Part shown: piece by piece, positions 34,385-46,916 of the stretch
Layout: every line of letters starts with the position of its first letter
Position numbering within the stretch: the stretch's first letter is position 1
Translations under genes and position numbers: made by a program
The notes under the pieces: model-generated
Told to the model about the DNA's origin: nothing
Seen by the model: only the letters and a program-made list of their open reading frames with translations
Database searches by the model: none
DNA from: Eustoma russellianum
Lineage: Eukaryota > Streptophyta > Magnoliopsida > Gentianales > Gentianaceae
Assembly: GCA_036186865.1 (NCBI GenBank)
Contig: AP025071.1
Span: 9,084,521 to 9,148,520, forward strand
Direction of reading: 5' to 3'
Length of the DNA: 64,000 nucleotides

Positions 34385-35520
34385 ATATATATATATATTA
34401 TTATTTTTTATTTTGCACTTTTTTTTGGTGTCTATTGTTCATGTTGTACTTGAATTAGTAAACTTTATTAGGCCATGGAGTGGTAGTATATGATGGTGGG
34501 GAAAACTATTGGTTTTGCAGACGTGATTGCAATTTTACTACTAACGATTTAAGTTAATTTGTTTACATGTTATGGTGGACTATGTATTTGTTTGTGTTGT
34601 CGGGTATGAATATAGTGTGCACTATGTTGTGTTTTTCTTTTTGTTTTTTTTGGCTCAGCAAAAATTTGCTAATATCAATGATACACTCGAACTTCGACTT
34701 CCGAAAATCCTTCAAGAAATTTTCCGTAGCAGCTGGCCAAACCAAGAAAACTCCTTACTTCAGTCGCCTTGGTTGGTCAGAGCTACTCAGCGATGTACTC
34801 AATCTTCTTTGGATCCACAGAGGTTTACTCTTTTGAACTTACGTGACTTCAGAAAGCCACACTTCCGCTGCGCAACTCTGATCATTTATCTTTGACTAAC
34901 ATTATCTGTACTGATGATGAGTCATTGAGACCTGGTCGCCGACGGTTGAACTCTGCTACGACGTCGCCAGCCCCCTATTGTCCGCATCAGCCGTTACGTG
35001 GATCTGAGTACTGACCCTCGCTTCCTTTTATGTTGTACTTGATTCTGTTGTGGTGGTGGTGTCGGCCTCTGCTTAGTGTCATCTTTCGTAAAACGTCCCG
35101 GTTGTCGCACTGATACTTACATAATCTCCCACACTGACCCTCATGTGTCATTCACATTGAGCACTTGGTGGCGGCAGTGGCCCTGCACTACTCCGTGGTT
35201 GTACTTTCGTCACGAGCGGTCTTGTGATTATTAGCAGACATGTCGCATATTTATGCCTCCCCGGTGAAGGATCCTTTTACACATTGGATTCCGGATGTCA
35301 TGCATTTCCATGTAGTAGACTTCGGATCTGGTGGCGCCAGCGTCGGGAGATGCTAGTTCAACTGCTACTGGCACTGCGCAGTCTACAGTTGCCGTTGCGC
35401 CAAAGTGGTGGCCATGGTGTCGGCCAATGCTTGGAGGATGACTCCCTGATTCTGATGGTTATTACGACGCGATGCTAGATCTTTTTTTTACGACGCGATG
35501 GCATTTTCTTGGATTCCACA
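33044..35520. other. Unassigned DNA inside G1
   Basis: This interval sits where the rest of G1 gag-pol should be. The left two thirds is AT-rich with a (TTA)n array. From about 34900 to 35480 it becomes GC-rich and gene-like in composition, but I recognise no domain. ORFs at 34567-34895 and 35224-35478 are short and start arbitrarily. The 13-mer TTACGACGCGATG occurs twice near the right edge (about 35462 and 35488). Boundaries are inferred from where gypsy similarity ends. Confidence 0.5.
34318..34399. repeat. (TTA)n and (AT)n microsatellite
   Basis: About 21 TTA units are followed by a short AT run within the unassigned interior of G1. Confidence 0.95.
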
Positions 35521-35778
35521 CAAACCTCGACGAGAATTTGGATTGACGGGAGTAATAGAGGGAATTGAGCATTTAGGGTGCTCACGCAAAAGTTATGGGG
35601 TACAACGGCAATGAAATAGAGAAAGCTCACCAACGACACACACCTCCCTTAACCCGATCATAACTTAGGTCTACTTCATTTATTCGGGGTATAATTGCTA
35701 TTCCTAAGTAAAGATCATAGCTTATGTCTAGGTGATCTAGTTAATCTTTCGTTTCCGAGGCGGATCTGAAGCCTCGGC

Positions 35779-35790
35779 TCTGATACCACC
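35779..35790 (-). promoter_or_regulatory. Primer binding site of G1
   Basis: On the minus strand TGGTATCAGAGC follows the 5' LTR end GGCGCTACA within a few bases, which fixes the element's orientation. Confidence 0.9.
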
Positions 35791-38344
35791 TGTAGCGCCC
35801 CGCTCCCGAACCCTAGCATCGGGAACAGTGCGCCCACCGTATCTCACTAAGGAGAATACAAAGCGTCGAATCAATTTCCAACCTGTCCGAAAAGACGTAG
35901 AAATTTTTCGCGCGGAAACGAAATACAATAACGTAAAGTTCTCTGATAAAAAAAATCCTCAATACAATAATGTACCGACTTCTGGGAAGAGTACTAACAT
36001 CTACTATCTATCATTTAATGCAAGGTAGTGTCTGGTATAATCCCAATAAAATAAGTACAGACAGCCGCAAGGTCTCTTCGTATCCTAGGTGCGACCATCA
36101 GTCTGCCCATACTAATGTGTCAGCCTTGTCCTCAGCAAAGATTAGTCGTACGCTCCTTCGTTCTCACCTGGTGGGGGGGAGTAGGGGTGAGTGACGGGAA
36201 ATCACCCAGTAGGCACCTGCCTCCAACTAGTACAAGTCGAGCATCCAATAATGATATAACACATAGCACATAAGACATGATATCACATAAACATATGAAA
36301 GATTGCGGAAAAGTAAATCACTCCAGGTAAAGAATGCGCAACATCGTGATGCATGTACTACTATGCATGTCACATGCAACAAAGTCATGTCACACAAAAT
36401 GCCGATATCTCCGCCATGCAATGTATGAACCCGGGTCCTACTGAGTGGCTGCAGGTCGTACACTCCACAGTCACCATACTGAGTGTGCGTGGCCGCGCCA
36501 CCGCACACCATCCTGAGTGTCGTGGCCCCGCCACCGTACACCATCCTGAGCGCCCGTGACCCGTACGTCACGACCCGCCATCAATGCAATGCACGTGCCA
36601 TGAATGCAAAAACACAATCGCCTGAGGCCCTTGGTCCATCCTCACCATCCTCTGGCACTCAAATCTAGGTTCATTTAAAGATCGTCTGAGGCCCCTGGCC
36701 CATCCTCACCATCCTCCGGCACTCAAATCTAGGTTCATTTATTATCCGAGTATTGATTTAATGTTGTTTGACGTTAAACCTATTTTCAAATGGCTTGTAT
36801 ACATTTATTATGCATTTCCTATATTTTTTCTCATTTTTTCCTAATTTACTTCTATTTATTACCTAATTATCCAATTTAAATAAATTATCACAATTAATGA
36901 AATTTAGTAAAAATAATTTAATCTTAGCATTTTATAATTTCTGGAATTTATATATAATTTTTCGATTTTATTTATATTTTCCCTATAATCATTACTATTT
37001 AAAATTAATTAAATAACTTTTATAGAATTTCCAGAAATTTCAGAATTATATTATTATTATATTTTTTTCCCTTTAATTTTGGCCAACAAACTAGGGCCCG
37101 GTCCGTTGGTCATTCGGCCCGGCCCACGGTCGGCTCAGTTGATTATTTTATTTTATTTTATATATATATTAAGTAAATGAGTCAGACTTGCGCACAATCG
37201 GCCCGCTACATAGAAATTTGATGAAAATAATTTAATTTCAGTATTTTATAATTTTTGGAATTTATTTATAATTTCCTGATATTTACTTATATTTTTCCTA
37301 TATTTAATACTATTTTTTTAATCAATTAAATAGCATTAATAAAATAAATCCTAAAAATTCTTTTGATATCAAATTCATCCCTAATATGGACGCAGACCAC
37401 GCATCGCTTCTGCGCAGCATTCCACATACCCAAAAACGCATGCGCAAAATTATACTATTTTGATTATCAAATTTTTCCCTAAAATCAAAATGTTTTACTA
37501 TTTTGATTATCAAATTTTTCCCTAAAATCAAAAATCCAATCCACGCAAAACCACAGAAATCACACGCATTCAACAGAAATCAAATACATTCCACAGTAAT
37601 CAAAACTCATGCTTTTCACAGATTAAGCAACATAGTATAGATTTCAACAATTAAAAACAACAAAACAAGTAATATATCACCAAAGCATGCTTGAATTTGT
37701 ACCAATTGGAGGGAGAAAGGGAACCTACCTGGACTGCAGACAAAAACAACGCGACTAGAATAAACCTTTTTGGACTTTTCTTCTTCTTCCTTCTCCTTCT
37801 TCCTTTCTTTTTCCTCTCTTTCTTCTGCAGTCACCAATTCTCTGTTTTTTTTTCCTTATGCTACCTTTTCCTTTTTCTTCAATTTTTTTTATCCTTCCTT
37901 TTCCTTTTGTCGATTTCCCCTCCCCTGCTGCCCTTTTAATCTCGTCAGTTGTGTGACATGTTTGGGGGGAAACGGTTTTCCCCCGGAACCCACGTTTGAC
38001 ATTTTTTTTTTGAATTTATTTTAATCATCATTATCTCAAATCTCATTTACTCCTCATTTGTTTATTTATTAATATTTTATTTTTATCTCTTTCTCCTTTA
38101 TCCCTATCCTACGAAAACCTCCTTTCTCTCTCTTTTTTTTTTAAATTGATTTATCTTATATTGTTCACTTTTATATTTCTTTTTTACTTTATACTTGTAT
38201 ACCACTTTTATATATAATTATACAATTACTTGAATGTAATCGAAAGGCTACCGTAATTAAATTTCGGAGGATTGTTACATCCAACGGCTACTTAATTCCT
38301 ACATTAGCACATCGCAACTAATTCGAAAATTTCTAGGTGTAACA
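35791..38344 (-). repeat. 5' LTR of G1
   Basis: 2,554 bp, near-identical to 29729-32299, with small indels (for example around 36174 and 37855). It ends next to TSD ATTAT at 38345. Confidence 0.92.
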
Positions 38345-38349
38345 ATTAT

Positions 38350-40495
38350 TGCGCTTGACATTTCTCGGTTAATTTGGAGAATAGTCATATGGAGATGTAA
38401 TATTTGGGTAAAATATGGCCAACTAGAAAAAAAATATTTGCATCCCAATACATACTTTTTTTTTTTTTGCTGTTTCTGAAAATGCATCTTTCTACTTAAA
38501 ATCGAAATAAAAAAAATAAAAAAGAGGTAGATTTCCTCCATGGATTTCTGGAAATCCAACCGCGTATTCTTGATAAACTAAAATGACTCATTAAATTGGC
38601 TGTAATTCTTAATTGTGAAGTATCGGTTGATCGATACAACTTGACGCAATTTTTATTATGGACACCATACACGGGAGCCTCTAAGACAATGGGGTAATGT
38701 TGTTGTATTCTTCGACCTAACACGGTATTTGGAACGAGTACGACGCAACCGTGCATATATCGTAATAAAGTTATCATCGCTTCGATGATTATGTAGAGAG
38801 ACCAAAATATTGATCTACATTGGTAACGGTTTGTGTGAATGAGTATAACAATTTATCATGTTATCATTAAAATTGTAGCCGTAATGTTTTATGCATAATG
38901 ATAACTTCATGGTTATTTAAAAATCAAAAGGAGAATTAATATATGCTGATCAATATCGATCTCGGAATTATCCAAAAACAAAATTGCACAATTTAAAATG
39001 AGATAGATAGAGTACAAAGAAATGACATCTCTCTCGTTTTTTACTTCACCATTTTTCTTGTTGTCCATTTTGATAGTTAATACCTCTGATATGATTATTT
39101 TTTAGGAAAACAAATCATATAACTGTAATACAAGTAGTTGACAAAACGAGAGTAAGATAAAAGCATAAAATTATGTGTGAGAAGTCGTTTTCGTTCCATA
39201 CTAGATTAATACTCTCTTTCATGGAGAGAAAGCAGAGTTGAAATCATTGCCACGGCTGTATTAGTTGAATCCTTTGCCGTAACTTTTCTTTTTTGAAATA
39301 TTTTGTGTTCTGATTAGTCGAAGATTTTCTTGGGGGCTTTCATTTCATTTACACAAACCCTCATTTTTATCCATTAAAAACCTCCATAACTTGTTGGATA
39401 CAAAATTTTTCTGGAACTCTGTTTTTTTGTTATTCTGTTATTCATTCCAGTCACTTTGTTCTTTCCTTTTCCTTCTTTTTTTTTTCGTATTGTTCTTCCC
39501 TTGTTTTTTTCTCTCTCTTTTCTTACTAGGAATAAAGCAAAATCAATATTGGAAAGGAAGAGAAGAGGGAAAAAAAGGAATATAAGAAAGGTTGTGATGA
39601 ACCAAAAACTCAACTGTTAAATAAAACAAAATTCCTCTGTTGGTCAACAAACAATCAACATTGAAGTACTTCAGCTTGACTAATTTTACTGGCGGACCAA
39701 CTGTTGCACCCCTGCCCAGACCAATGATTTCACATGTGCCCAAACAAGGTATTATTTGACCAAGGCATTCACTTCGGCTGCAGTAAGCAAATACTCAGTT
39801 ATTAGGCAATCAACTTTTCACTCAAGGAGTGCACTTCTGCTCTGACTCAGCCCCGAGCTCCAGCCTCGGCCTCTGCCACATAAGGGTTTAGCCCTAAACA
39901 ATTCAACCAGATCATAACAGGATTTCTTCATCTGGGCCCCATCAGTACACTTGACAGAGCTACAGTATAAAGAATGGCTATTGCCGGCTCTCTACGCATC
40001 CTAGACTTGACAACTTGTAAAAGCATCTGTCTAATCATACTACACACCTACGACAAGATAGTCCCCTCTACACACGCGTCAATTCCATCAACTGGCAGAA
40101 TTCTTGGAGGATGAAAACAAATAAAAGAAAGAGAAAAGGGAAGGAGGGGGGATTCTGAACCATCTTCTTCGAGAGCACATACAGAGAGAAAAGCTCCATA
40201 CTTTACAGTGAGACCAACTCAAACTTTTCAAATATCAAAATATCTCAGAGAGAATGGCCCAAACTGTCTTGAACGTAGGAGGGTTTAACCCGAGATCATA
40301 ACCCCCGGGACCTCTGACCTTTGTTACCTGTGCAGGTTATTCATGAAAAGATCACAGTTATACAAAGCGAGAAAAGCTAACGGCATCTCTTTCGGATCAT
40401 CTCTGATCCTTGGTGAAGATCCGACTTCATCAGGTTGCTTAGGGAGTGGGATTTGAGAAATTGAGACAATGATGCATTGAGAATCGGTGGTGGCG
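38350..40495. other. Intergenic and 5' flank of the MYB-CC gene
   Basis: No coding region is supported. A pyrimidine-rich, poly-T stretch (39415-39520) gives spurious ORFs on both strands. The last few hundred bases before 40496 probably hold the promoter and 5' UTR of the MYB-CC gene, but I see no diagnostic element. Confidence 0.5.
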
Positions 40496-40610
40496 ATGGA
40501 TAAAATGCACGGTGGTGGTGGTCGTTATCCATATAAGAGGAGCGGTGGTGGTGATGGGCCGGTGATGATGACAAGGGATCCAAAGCCAAGGCTGAGGTGG
40601 ACTTCTGATC
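40496..40610 (+). pseudogene. MYB-CC exon 1, left part
   Basis: Starts MDKMHGGGGRYPYKRS and runs into the GARP domain (DPKPRLRWTSDL). Its last five bases, TGATC, are one copy of the target duplication. ATG 40496 is chosen because it is the first in-frame ATG; the frame extends only slightly upstream. Confidence 0.88.
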
Positions 40611-40874
40611 TGTTAAAGCACATCAAGAAGATAAGGATAAATGCAACAAATAGAAGATCAAGTTCTCAAATTCAAAACTCTCTCCTATCTTTATCTATTG
40701 ATATTTGTATTCATTTGAAATGTTATCTTGCAAACACTCTGTAACTGTTTTTTGATTAACAGCTCCCTTATGATATAAATGAAATATACACAGCCGAGTT
40801 CCAGCAAGGGGAAACAATCAGCTTTTACCCAAGTTTCTGAGTTATCGTTTTCTTAAGTTGTATTTCATCTTTTA
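40611..40874 (+). repeat. 5' LTR of C4
   Basis: 264 bp, followed at once by PBS TGGTATCAGAGC. It differs from the 3' LTR by small indels (for example 'aacaaatag' against 'aatag') and substitutions, so it is older than the element at 22941. Confidence 0.93.
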
Positions 40875-40902
40875 TGGTATCAGAGCCATAAGTCCTACGT
40901 CA

Positions 40903-42705
40903 ATGGCTAACACCTCCTCCTCAACTACAAATCCCCCTCAACGCAAATGCCTCAACAAACAATATACCATCATTTGTTCATCCTCATAGCATTGTTACAG
41001 TCAAACTCAACAAGAATAATTTTTTGCTCTGTAAGGCACAAATCGTGCCCTATTTACGTGGCCAGAAAGTCTTTGGCTTTCTTGGTGGCACCACAAAGCC
41101 GCCACCCTCCATGCTATCCAATATGGGTACCAGCTCTGAAACAACCGCTGACAATCTAGAATATCTTGCCTGAGTTCAGCAAGATCAACTCATTCTCAAT
41201 ACACTCCTGTCTTCCCTTACAGAAGGAGTTCTCTCACATGTTGTGGGCTATGTCACATCACGTGACCTTTGGGTGACACTAGAACGTATGTTCACCTCAC
41301 AGTCTAGAGCTCGAATCATGCAAATTCACTACCAACTTGCTACCGCCAAGAAAGGTGGCTCCTCTATCCCAGAATATTTCCAAAAAATAAAAACCCTTGC
41401 CGACACTCTTGCTGCCGCCGGGCAACCGCTAAATGATTTTGAAATTAGCTCATACATTCTTGCCGGTCTTGGACCAGAATATGATCCGTTTGTTACCTAG
41501 GTTACCACTCGCGTCGATCCCCTCACGACAGATGAATTATATGGACACCTTCTTGCACATGAATCCTGTCTGGAGCAGCACATCTTACCAACAACTGAAG
41601 GCTTTCCCTCAGCAAACATGGCTTCACGCCAAACACGTGGCAGAGGTGCACACCCTGGTCCAAGGCGGAACTCATCCTCCTTCACTGGAGCACGATAGCA
41701 ACAGTTCAATGCACGTGGGCAACGTGGCCGCGGTCGAGGAGGGCGGTCTTATATGTCAAGTATGCAATAAGGTTTGTCACACTGCTCTTCAGTGTTATAA
41801 TAGGTTTAATCATGCGTATCATGGTGAACAATCTCATCCACCTACTGCTTTTCTGACAACTCCATCACTCAATGACTACAATTGGTATCCTGATACTGGT
41901 GCATCCAATCATCTTACCTCTGACCTCAACAACCTCAATATTCATACTGAGGAGTATCTGGGAACTGACAAAGTACATATGGGCAATGGTGCCACTCTTC
42001 CCATCTCTCATACAGGTTCTACTTCTCTTCCCACACCTTACCATTCCTTCACACTTAACAATGTTCTCCACGTTCCACACATCACCAAAAATCTTATTTC
42101 TGTTCAACAGTTTACCAAGGATAATAACTGCTATCTTGAATTTCATCCTAACTTCTTCTATGTTAAGGAACAACTCACGGGACGCATCCTCCATCGCGGA
42201 CCGAGTAATGCTGTCATGTGCTCCTTCTACACGACACCATCTCTTCCTACCCCTCCTCATGCCTATGTCGGTGAAAGAGCCACTCTCAATGCATGGCATG
42301 GACGCCTTGGTCATCCCGCCTTGCGAACCGTCCGCAGTGTGATCTCCAAATTTCGTCTCCCAGTCAACCCCAGCAAACCCCCTGCTGTGTGTCATTCGTG
42401 TCAGCAAGGAAAAAGTCATCAACTTCCTTTTTCTTCCTCTCCCAATAAATCTAAATTCCCCTTAGATCTCTTATTTGATGATGTATGGGGACCTTCCCCT
42501 ATTGCTTCAATAAATGGTGAACGATATTATCTTAGCATTGTTGATGATTTCAGTCGTTATACATGGCCATTTCCATTACATGCAAAATCTGATGTTCTTC
42601 GCGTATTTACTGAATTTTATCACACCGTTGAACGCCTATTCGATCACAAGATAAAAACTATTCAATACGACAATGGTGGTGAATTTCAAAAATTGACACA
42701 CCTTC
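40903..42705 (+). pseudogene. gag-pol: C4 Gag, protease and integrase N-terminal half
   Basis: ATG 40903 (MANTSSSTTNPP), then a frameshift near 40945, a stop near 41171 and one at 41500 (expected Gln). Gag reads on as VTLERMFTSQSRARIMQIHY. The knuckle is CQVCNKVCHTALQC. The protease has WYPDTGASNHLTSD. The pre-integrase part runs from AWHGRLGHPALR to CHSCQQGKSH. The integrase core has Asp in LLFDDVWGPSP and Asp in IQYDNGGEF, and is then interrupted by G2 at 42706. Confidence 0.88.
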
Positions 42706-45257
42706 GGTAGCGCCCCCGCCCGATACTGGCATTGGAACCAGTGCACCCGTCGTAGTCTACTACAAAAACTACGAAGTGTCAAAGCAGATCAAGCGTACAT
42801 CATCCATGACGTAAGATGAATCAGCATAAACGTCGTAAAATTTAAAACTTCACCATCATTAATGTAACCAGAAAAATACAGCGGAAATAAAAGGTGTTCG
42901 ATCAACTGTCTAACATATCCTCCAGTACAGCATAATAAACATCAAGTTTTCCAACTTAAAGAAAGTAATCAAACATCTATCTACTCCCAGGTCCATCATC
43001 CCATTGAACCCACTCGCCATCGTCCTCGACGAATATCAGTTCGTATTCTGGCTCACCTGAAAAAGAAATAGAGTATCTGTTCTTAGCGAAAATATCGCCA
43101 GCAAGTAACCCGTCTATACACCTTACGGGATCACACACGACGAGTCAGCAGTGTATAAGTCATTGCCCAAAATAAGGTGCTCGGGTATTAGCAAATAGCA
43201 TCTTTATAAGAATTCCTCAAGACAAATAAATCACATAAATGATACGCGAATACGAGAACAAACATGTAACTAAAATAACATGTCACATAAACAAGACATA
43301 AGCTAGTCACATTTCTTGCGGGTCAAGTCCTATGCTTCGTGTATCATGATGCATGTACTTCTTTAAAACCACACACAACACCCATGCATATGTCTTCTTT
43401 CGTAACCATGTCATGTGTGTCATTTCACAAAACATTTCATAACTCTTCTTATCATATTCTTCGCGTAGCAGAACTTTATACCCTGTGGGTGATCAGTCCA
43501 CTGCAAACAGAGCTTTATACCCCGTGCTGAAAGGTCCACGGTCCCATGTCATATAACTTTATACCCCATGCTGAAAGGTCCATGACCCCGTTATATATAT
43601 CATATATCTGTGCTGATAGGTCCACGGCCCCATAAAATACTTTATACCCTGTTGTTGATTCACAGGTCACGCTTTTATACCTTGCTTCCGCAGGCGTGAC
43701 TTTTATACCCTACGATCAACCAGCAGCCATAGCTTGCCTTTCGAAAACTTTAAACTTTTCTTGTAAACACATGTTCTTTCGCAAAGCAATTCTCAGGTCA
43801 AATGCAAGTGCTCATGTCATGATGCAGGATGCTCATGCAACTTCGTATCAAACATATAACACACACACACATCTTACATAACAAGTATACGGTCTTGCAC
43901 CTCAAACACTCCATGTTCGTATCTTTCCAAGTCCGTTCGTCTCACCAATTGACTTGGGATTCAATCTTATTCTTACTTAGTCAAACTTACCATCTATTCC
44001 TCAGTTACACCTCAAATACCCTTGCATTTTATGTTCAAAAGAAGTGTATAGAGTTGTCACACATACATAGGGCGCCTAATGGGTTAAAAAGACTTCCAGT
44101 ATACTTGGAACGCCACATGAGGCGCCTAAAGGGGACATGAGGCGCCTATTCTAGGCGTTCGAAGTGTTCGGGGATGTGCTGTATACATCGAACGCCTACA
44201 TGAAGCGCCTAATGTAGGTGTTCGAAGTGTACAAGAATGCACTGGGACACATTGAACACCTACATTAGGCACCTAATGTAGGTGTTGGAAGTGTTCTGAC
44301 GGTTTAGAACTTCAGTTTTTCTGCAGTAACTTCCTCCCATCACCTTCCTCCTTCAACCCTTTCATGTTTACACTTCAAGATCTATCTTAGCACCTGGATT
44401 CATCACACTTAACACACAACTAACATGAATTGATTCTTAATCACGTAAAGCGGTGTCCATCCTAAGCCTTCTATCACCCACAACCTCCAATATATCTCTT
44501 CAAGCTTTCCAACACAACAAGTCTACCACAATGACATCTCTAATCCTTCTACCTTCTGCAAATACGCTCGAAACACTTAAGACGTACGTAATGAACTCAA
44601 TAACTCATACCAAACAGTGAACACATTACGAATAACACTTTTATAGGCATATTTATCATCAAAGATCACAATGTAACTATTTTCAGAAATTGGCCCAAAG
44701 AACATGAATCTACACCATCATAAACAACAATAGCACATAATGAAGCATCTAACATAAACAAATTGAAGTTACTAATGTGTGATTCGAGTTTTCTCTTTAT
44801 AAGAACATAGGGCCTAAGATATCAAAATTTACGTAAAGCGTATAGAAAGATTACTTGCCTTGGAATCTAGATAAGCTTACGAGTGTAATGCGGAATTTTG
44901 GTTAGGATTGAACCTAGATGGGCCTTCTTCCTTCCTTTTTCTTCTTCTCTTCTTCTTCTTTCTCTCTTCCTCTTCTCTTTTTCTCTTTCTCTGCGGTTTC
45001 CCTTCTCTTTGTGTGATAACCCCCGGCTCCATCTCCTTTGGGGAGTTATACTAAATGTGTAACTCCCCCATCTTTTAAGTGGGGATGGCATTTTGGTAAA
45101 TTTTGCCTAATTTCATTAATTCTCACTTTTTACCCTTTCTTTTATTTTTCTATGTTTTATTTAACTAAGTCTCATAATCTATACAATTATTTAAATTGTG
45201 TTTAAGGTTTGACTTCTAAGTATTGAAAGTCGTGCTTAAAAGTTACGGGGTGTGACA
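42706..45257 (-). repeat. 3' LTR of G2
   Basis: Similar to 50170-52750. It begins GGTAGCG on the plus strand where the other copy has TGTAACG, so the terminal base is mutated. It contains a 'tttataccccgtgctgaaaggtccacg' minisatellite (about 43460-43720) and an array of GGCGCCTA/TAGGCG palindrome-like units (44070-44300). Confidence 0.92.
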
Positions 45258-45300
45258 TTCCACCCCTTACAAAAAGTTTCGTCCTCGAAACTTACATACC

Positions 45301-46914
45301 TTAGTCAAAGAGTTGAGGATACTTCTCCCGAATCTGTTCTTCGAGTTCCCAAGTGGCCTCACGTTCTGTGTGATTGCTCCACTCAACCTTCACATAAGGG
45401 ATCACTTGCTTCCTCAACACTTGATCCTTCTGGTCGACAATTTTTATTGGTATCTCTTCATAAGTAACATCATCATTAAGTTCCAAAGGTTGGGCTTCAA
45501 TCACATGGCTAGGATCCGTCACGTACTTTCTTAGTTGTGATACGTGAAACACGTTGTGAACTTGTACCAACACCAGAGGTAATGCTAACCTATATGCCAA
45601 GGCTCCCACCTTCTCAAGTATTTCGTAAGGACCAATAAAACGGGGGCTTAGCTTGCCTTTTACTCCAAACCTCATAATGCCCTTCGTAGGTGATACCTTC
45701 AAGTAGACTTTCTCACCCACATTAAATTCCAATGGTCGTCGTTTGGAATCTGCCCAACTTTTGTTGCGATCCTGAGCCACCTTAAGTCTTTTCCGAATGA
45801 TTTTCACCTTTTCTAACGTCTTCTCCAATAGTTCAGGTCCGGTGATGGTCCTCACGCCTACTTTGTCCCAATAAACTGGGGACCTACACTTCCTTCCATA
45901 CAAAGCTTCAAAAGGAGCCATATCAGTTGCACTGTGGTAATTGTTGTTATAAGAAAACTCCATTAGCTTTACCATTACATCCCAACTCCCTTTAAAATCC
46001 AAAACGCATGCCCTTAGCATATCTTCCAAGGTCTGAATAGTCCGCTCGGACTGTCCATCGGTTTGGGGATGATACGCCGTACTCAACCTTAATTCTGTAC
46101 CCATGGCTTTCTGAAATGCTGTCCAAAACTTAGATGTAAACCGTGAATCTCGGTCGGACACTATACTTACTGGAACACCATGCAAGCTAACAATATTCTC
46201 CATATATAAATTCACTAACTTGTCAAGAGACGCTTCACTTGAGATGGGTAGGAAATGTGCAGACTTGGTTAATCGATCCACAATAACCCAAATCATATCA
46301 TGTCCATTTCTTGTCTTTGGTAAGCCCGCTATTAAAGCCATCGTGACATGTTCCCATTTCCATTCTGGAACCTCTAACGACATCAATAATCCACCAGGCC
46401 GTTGGTGTTCTGCCTTGACTTGTTGACAAATCAAACATCTCTCAATAAACTCAGCAATATGTCTTTTCATCCCGGACCACCAATAATATTGCTTAAGGTC
46501 TCTATACATCTTAGTACTACCAGGATGTATGGATAGCCTTGAGTTGTGGGCTTCTTGCAAAATTTCCCTTCTAAGTTCATTAACATCAGGTACACACAAT
46601 CTCCCTCTAAACCATAGGCTCCCATCCTCTTTGATCTGGAATCCTTCGACTTGATTATGTTTCATCCTTTCTGTTATCTCACTTAGGGTCTTATCACTCT
46701 TCTGCGCCTCTTTTACCCGATCAATCAAACTCGGCGTGATGGTCAATGTAATCAAAACGTTTACCGTGGATTCCACCAAATCCAAACCAAATTTCTCAAT
46801 CTCTCTTTCCAGTGGTGATTGCCGCGCATGGCTGGATTTCATGCTTAAAGCGTCTGCTACCTTGTTAGCCTTTCCCGGGTGATAATGAATAGTTAAATCG
46901 TAATCTTTCAGCAA
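45301..46914 (-). CDS. pol: G2 RNase H end, integrase and chromodomain-like C-terminus
   Basis: A 537-codon minus frame opens with the RNase H end (HYHPGKANKVADALSMK). The HHCC zinc domain follows (HNSRLSIHPG to CLICQQVK). In the integrase core the first catalytic Asp is changed: WKWEHVTMALIAGLPKT, where TMDF is usual. Asp in SIVSDRDSRFTS and Glu in DGQSERTIQTLED remain. The C-terminus has VFHVSQLRKYV and ends VEWSNHTEREATWELEEQIR, a chromodomain-like tail as in Tekay/Del elements. The frame is open but the enzyme is probably inactive. Confidence 0.92.
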   Translation of the reverse strand: MLKDYDLTIHYHPGKANKVADALSMKSSHARQSPLEREIEKFGLDLVESTVNVLITLTITPSLIDRVKEAQKSDKTLSEITERMKHNQVEGFQIKEDGSLWFRGRLCVPDVNELRREILQEAHNSRLSIHPGSTKMYRDLKQYYWWSGMKRHIAEFIERCLICQQVKAEHQRPGGLLMSLEVPEWKWEHVTMALIAGLPKTRNGHDMIWVIVDRLTKSAHFLPISSEASLDKLVNLYMENIVSLHGVPVSIVSDRDSRFTSKFWTAFQKAMGTELRLSTAYHPQTDGQSERTIQTLEDMLRACVLDFKGSWDVMVKLMEFSYNNNYHSATDMAPFEALYGRKCRSPVYWDKVGVRTITGPELLEKTLEKVKIIRKRLKVAQDRNKSWADSKRRPLEFNVGEKVYLKVSPTKGIMRFGVKGKLSPRFIGPYEILEKVGALAYRLALPLVLVQVHNVFHVSQLRKYVTDPSHVIEAQPLELNDDVTYEEIPIKIVDQKDQVLRKQVIPYVKVEWSNHTEREATWELEEQIREKYPQLFD

Positions 46915-46916
46915 TT

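Larger units (their letters stand above)
29729..38344 (-). mobile_element. Defective Ty3/gypsy element G1 with foreign interior
   Basis: The 8.6-kb minus-strand element is flanked by TSD ATTAT (29724-29728 and 38345-38349). Its 3' LTR is 29729-32299 (2,571 bp) and its 5' LTR is 35791-38344 (2,554 bp). In minus orientation the LTR reads TGTTACACC...GGCGCTACA. The interior (32300-35790) keeps only an integrase C-terminal piece and the leader. Most of gag-pol is gone and about 2.5 kb of unassigned DNA replaces it. It is probably mobilised only in trans, if at all. Confidence 0.93.

Noticed and set aside
34567..34895. Overlapping plus-strand ORFs in the interior of G1 as a captured gene
   Set aside because: Acceptor-like TTTGGCTCAG and a fairly normal composition were noted, but neither frame shows a known domain and both are short. 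Kept only as part of the unassigned interval.
35224..35478. Plus-strand ORF of 84 codons in GC-rich DNA
   Set aside because: No recognisable motif, no conserved start and no support from neighbours.
39374..39613. Hydrophobic ORFs on both strands
   Set aside because: A product of poly-T and poly-A runs upstream of the MYB-CC gene.
40377..40589. Minus-strand ORF over MYB-CC exon 1 (His/Ser-rich)
   Set aside because: It is the antisense of the Gly-rich N-terminus of the plus-strand gene.
41865..42422. Minus-strand ORF of 185 codons in C4
   Set aside because: It is a shadow of the integrase coding strand with no motif of its own.
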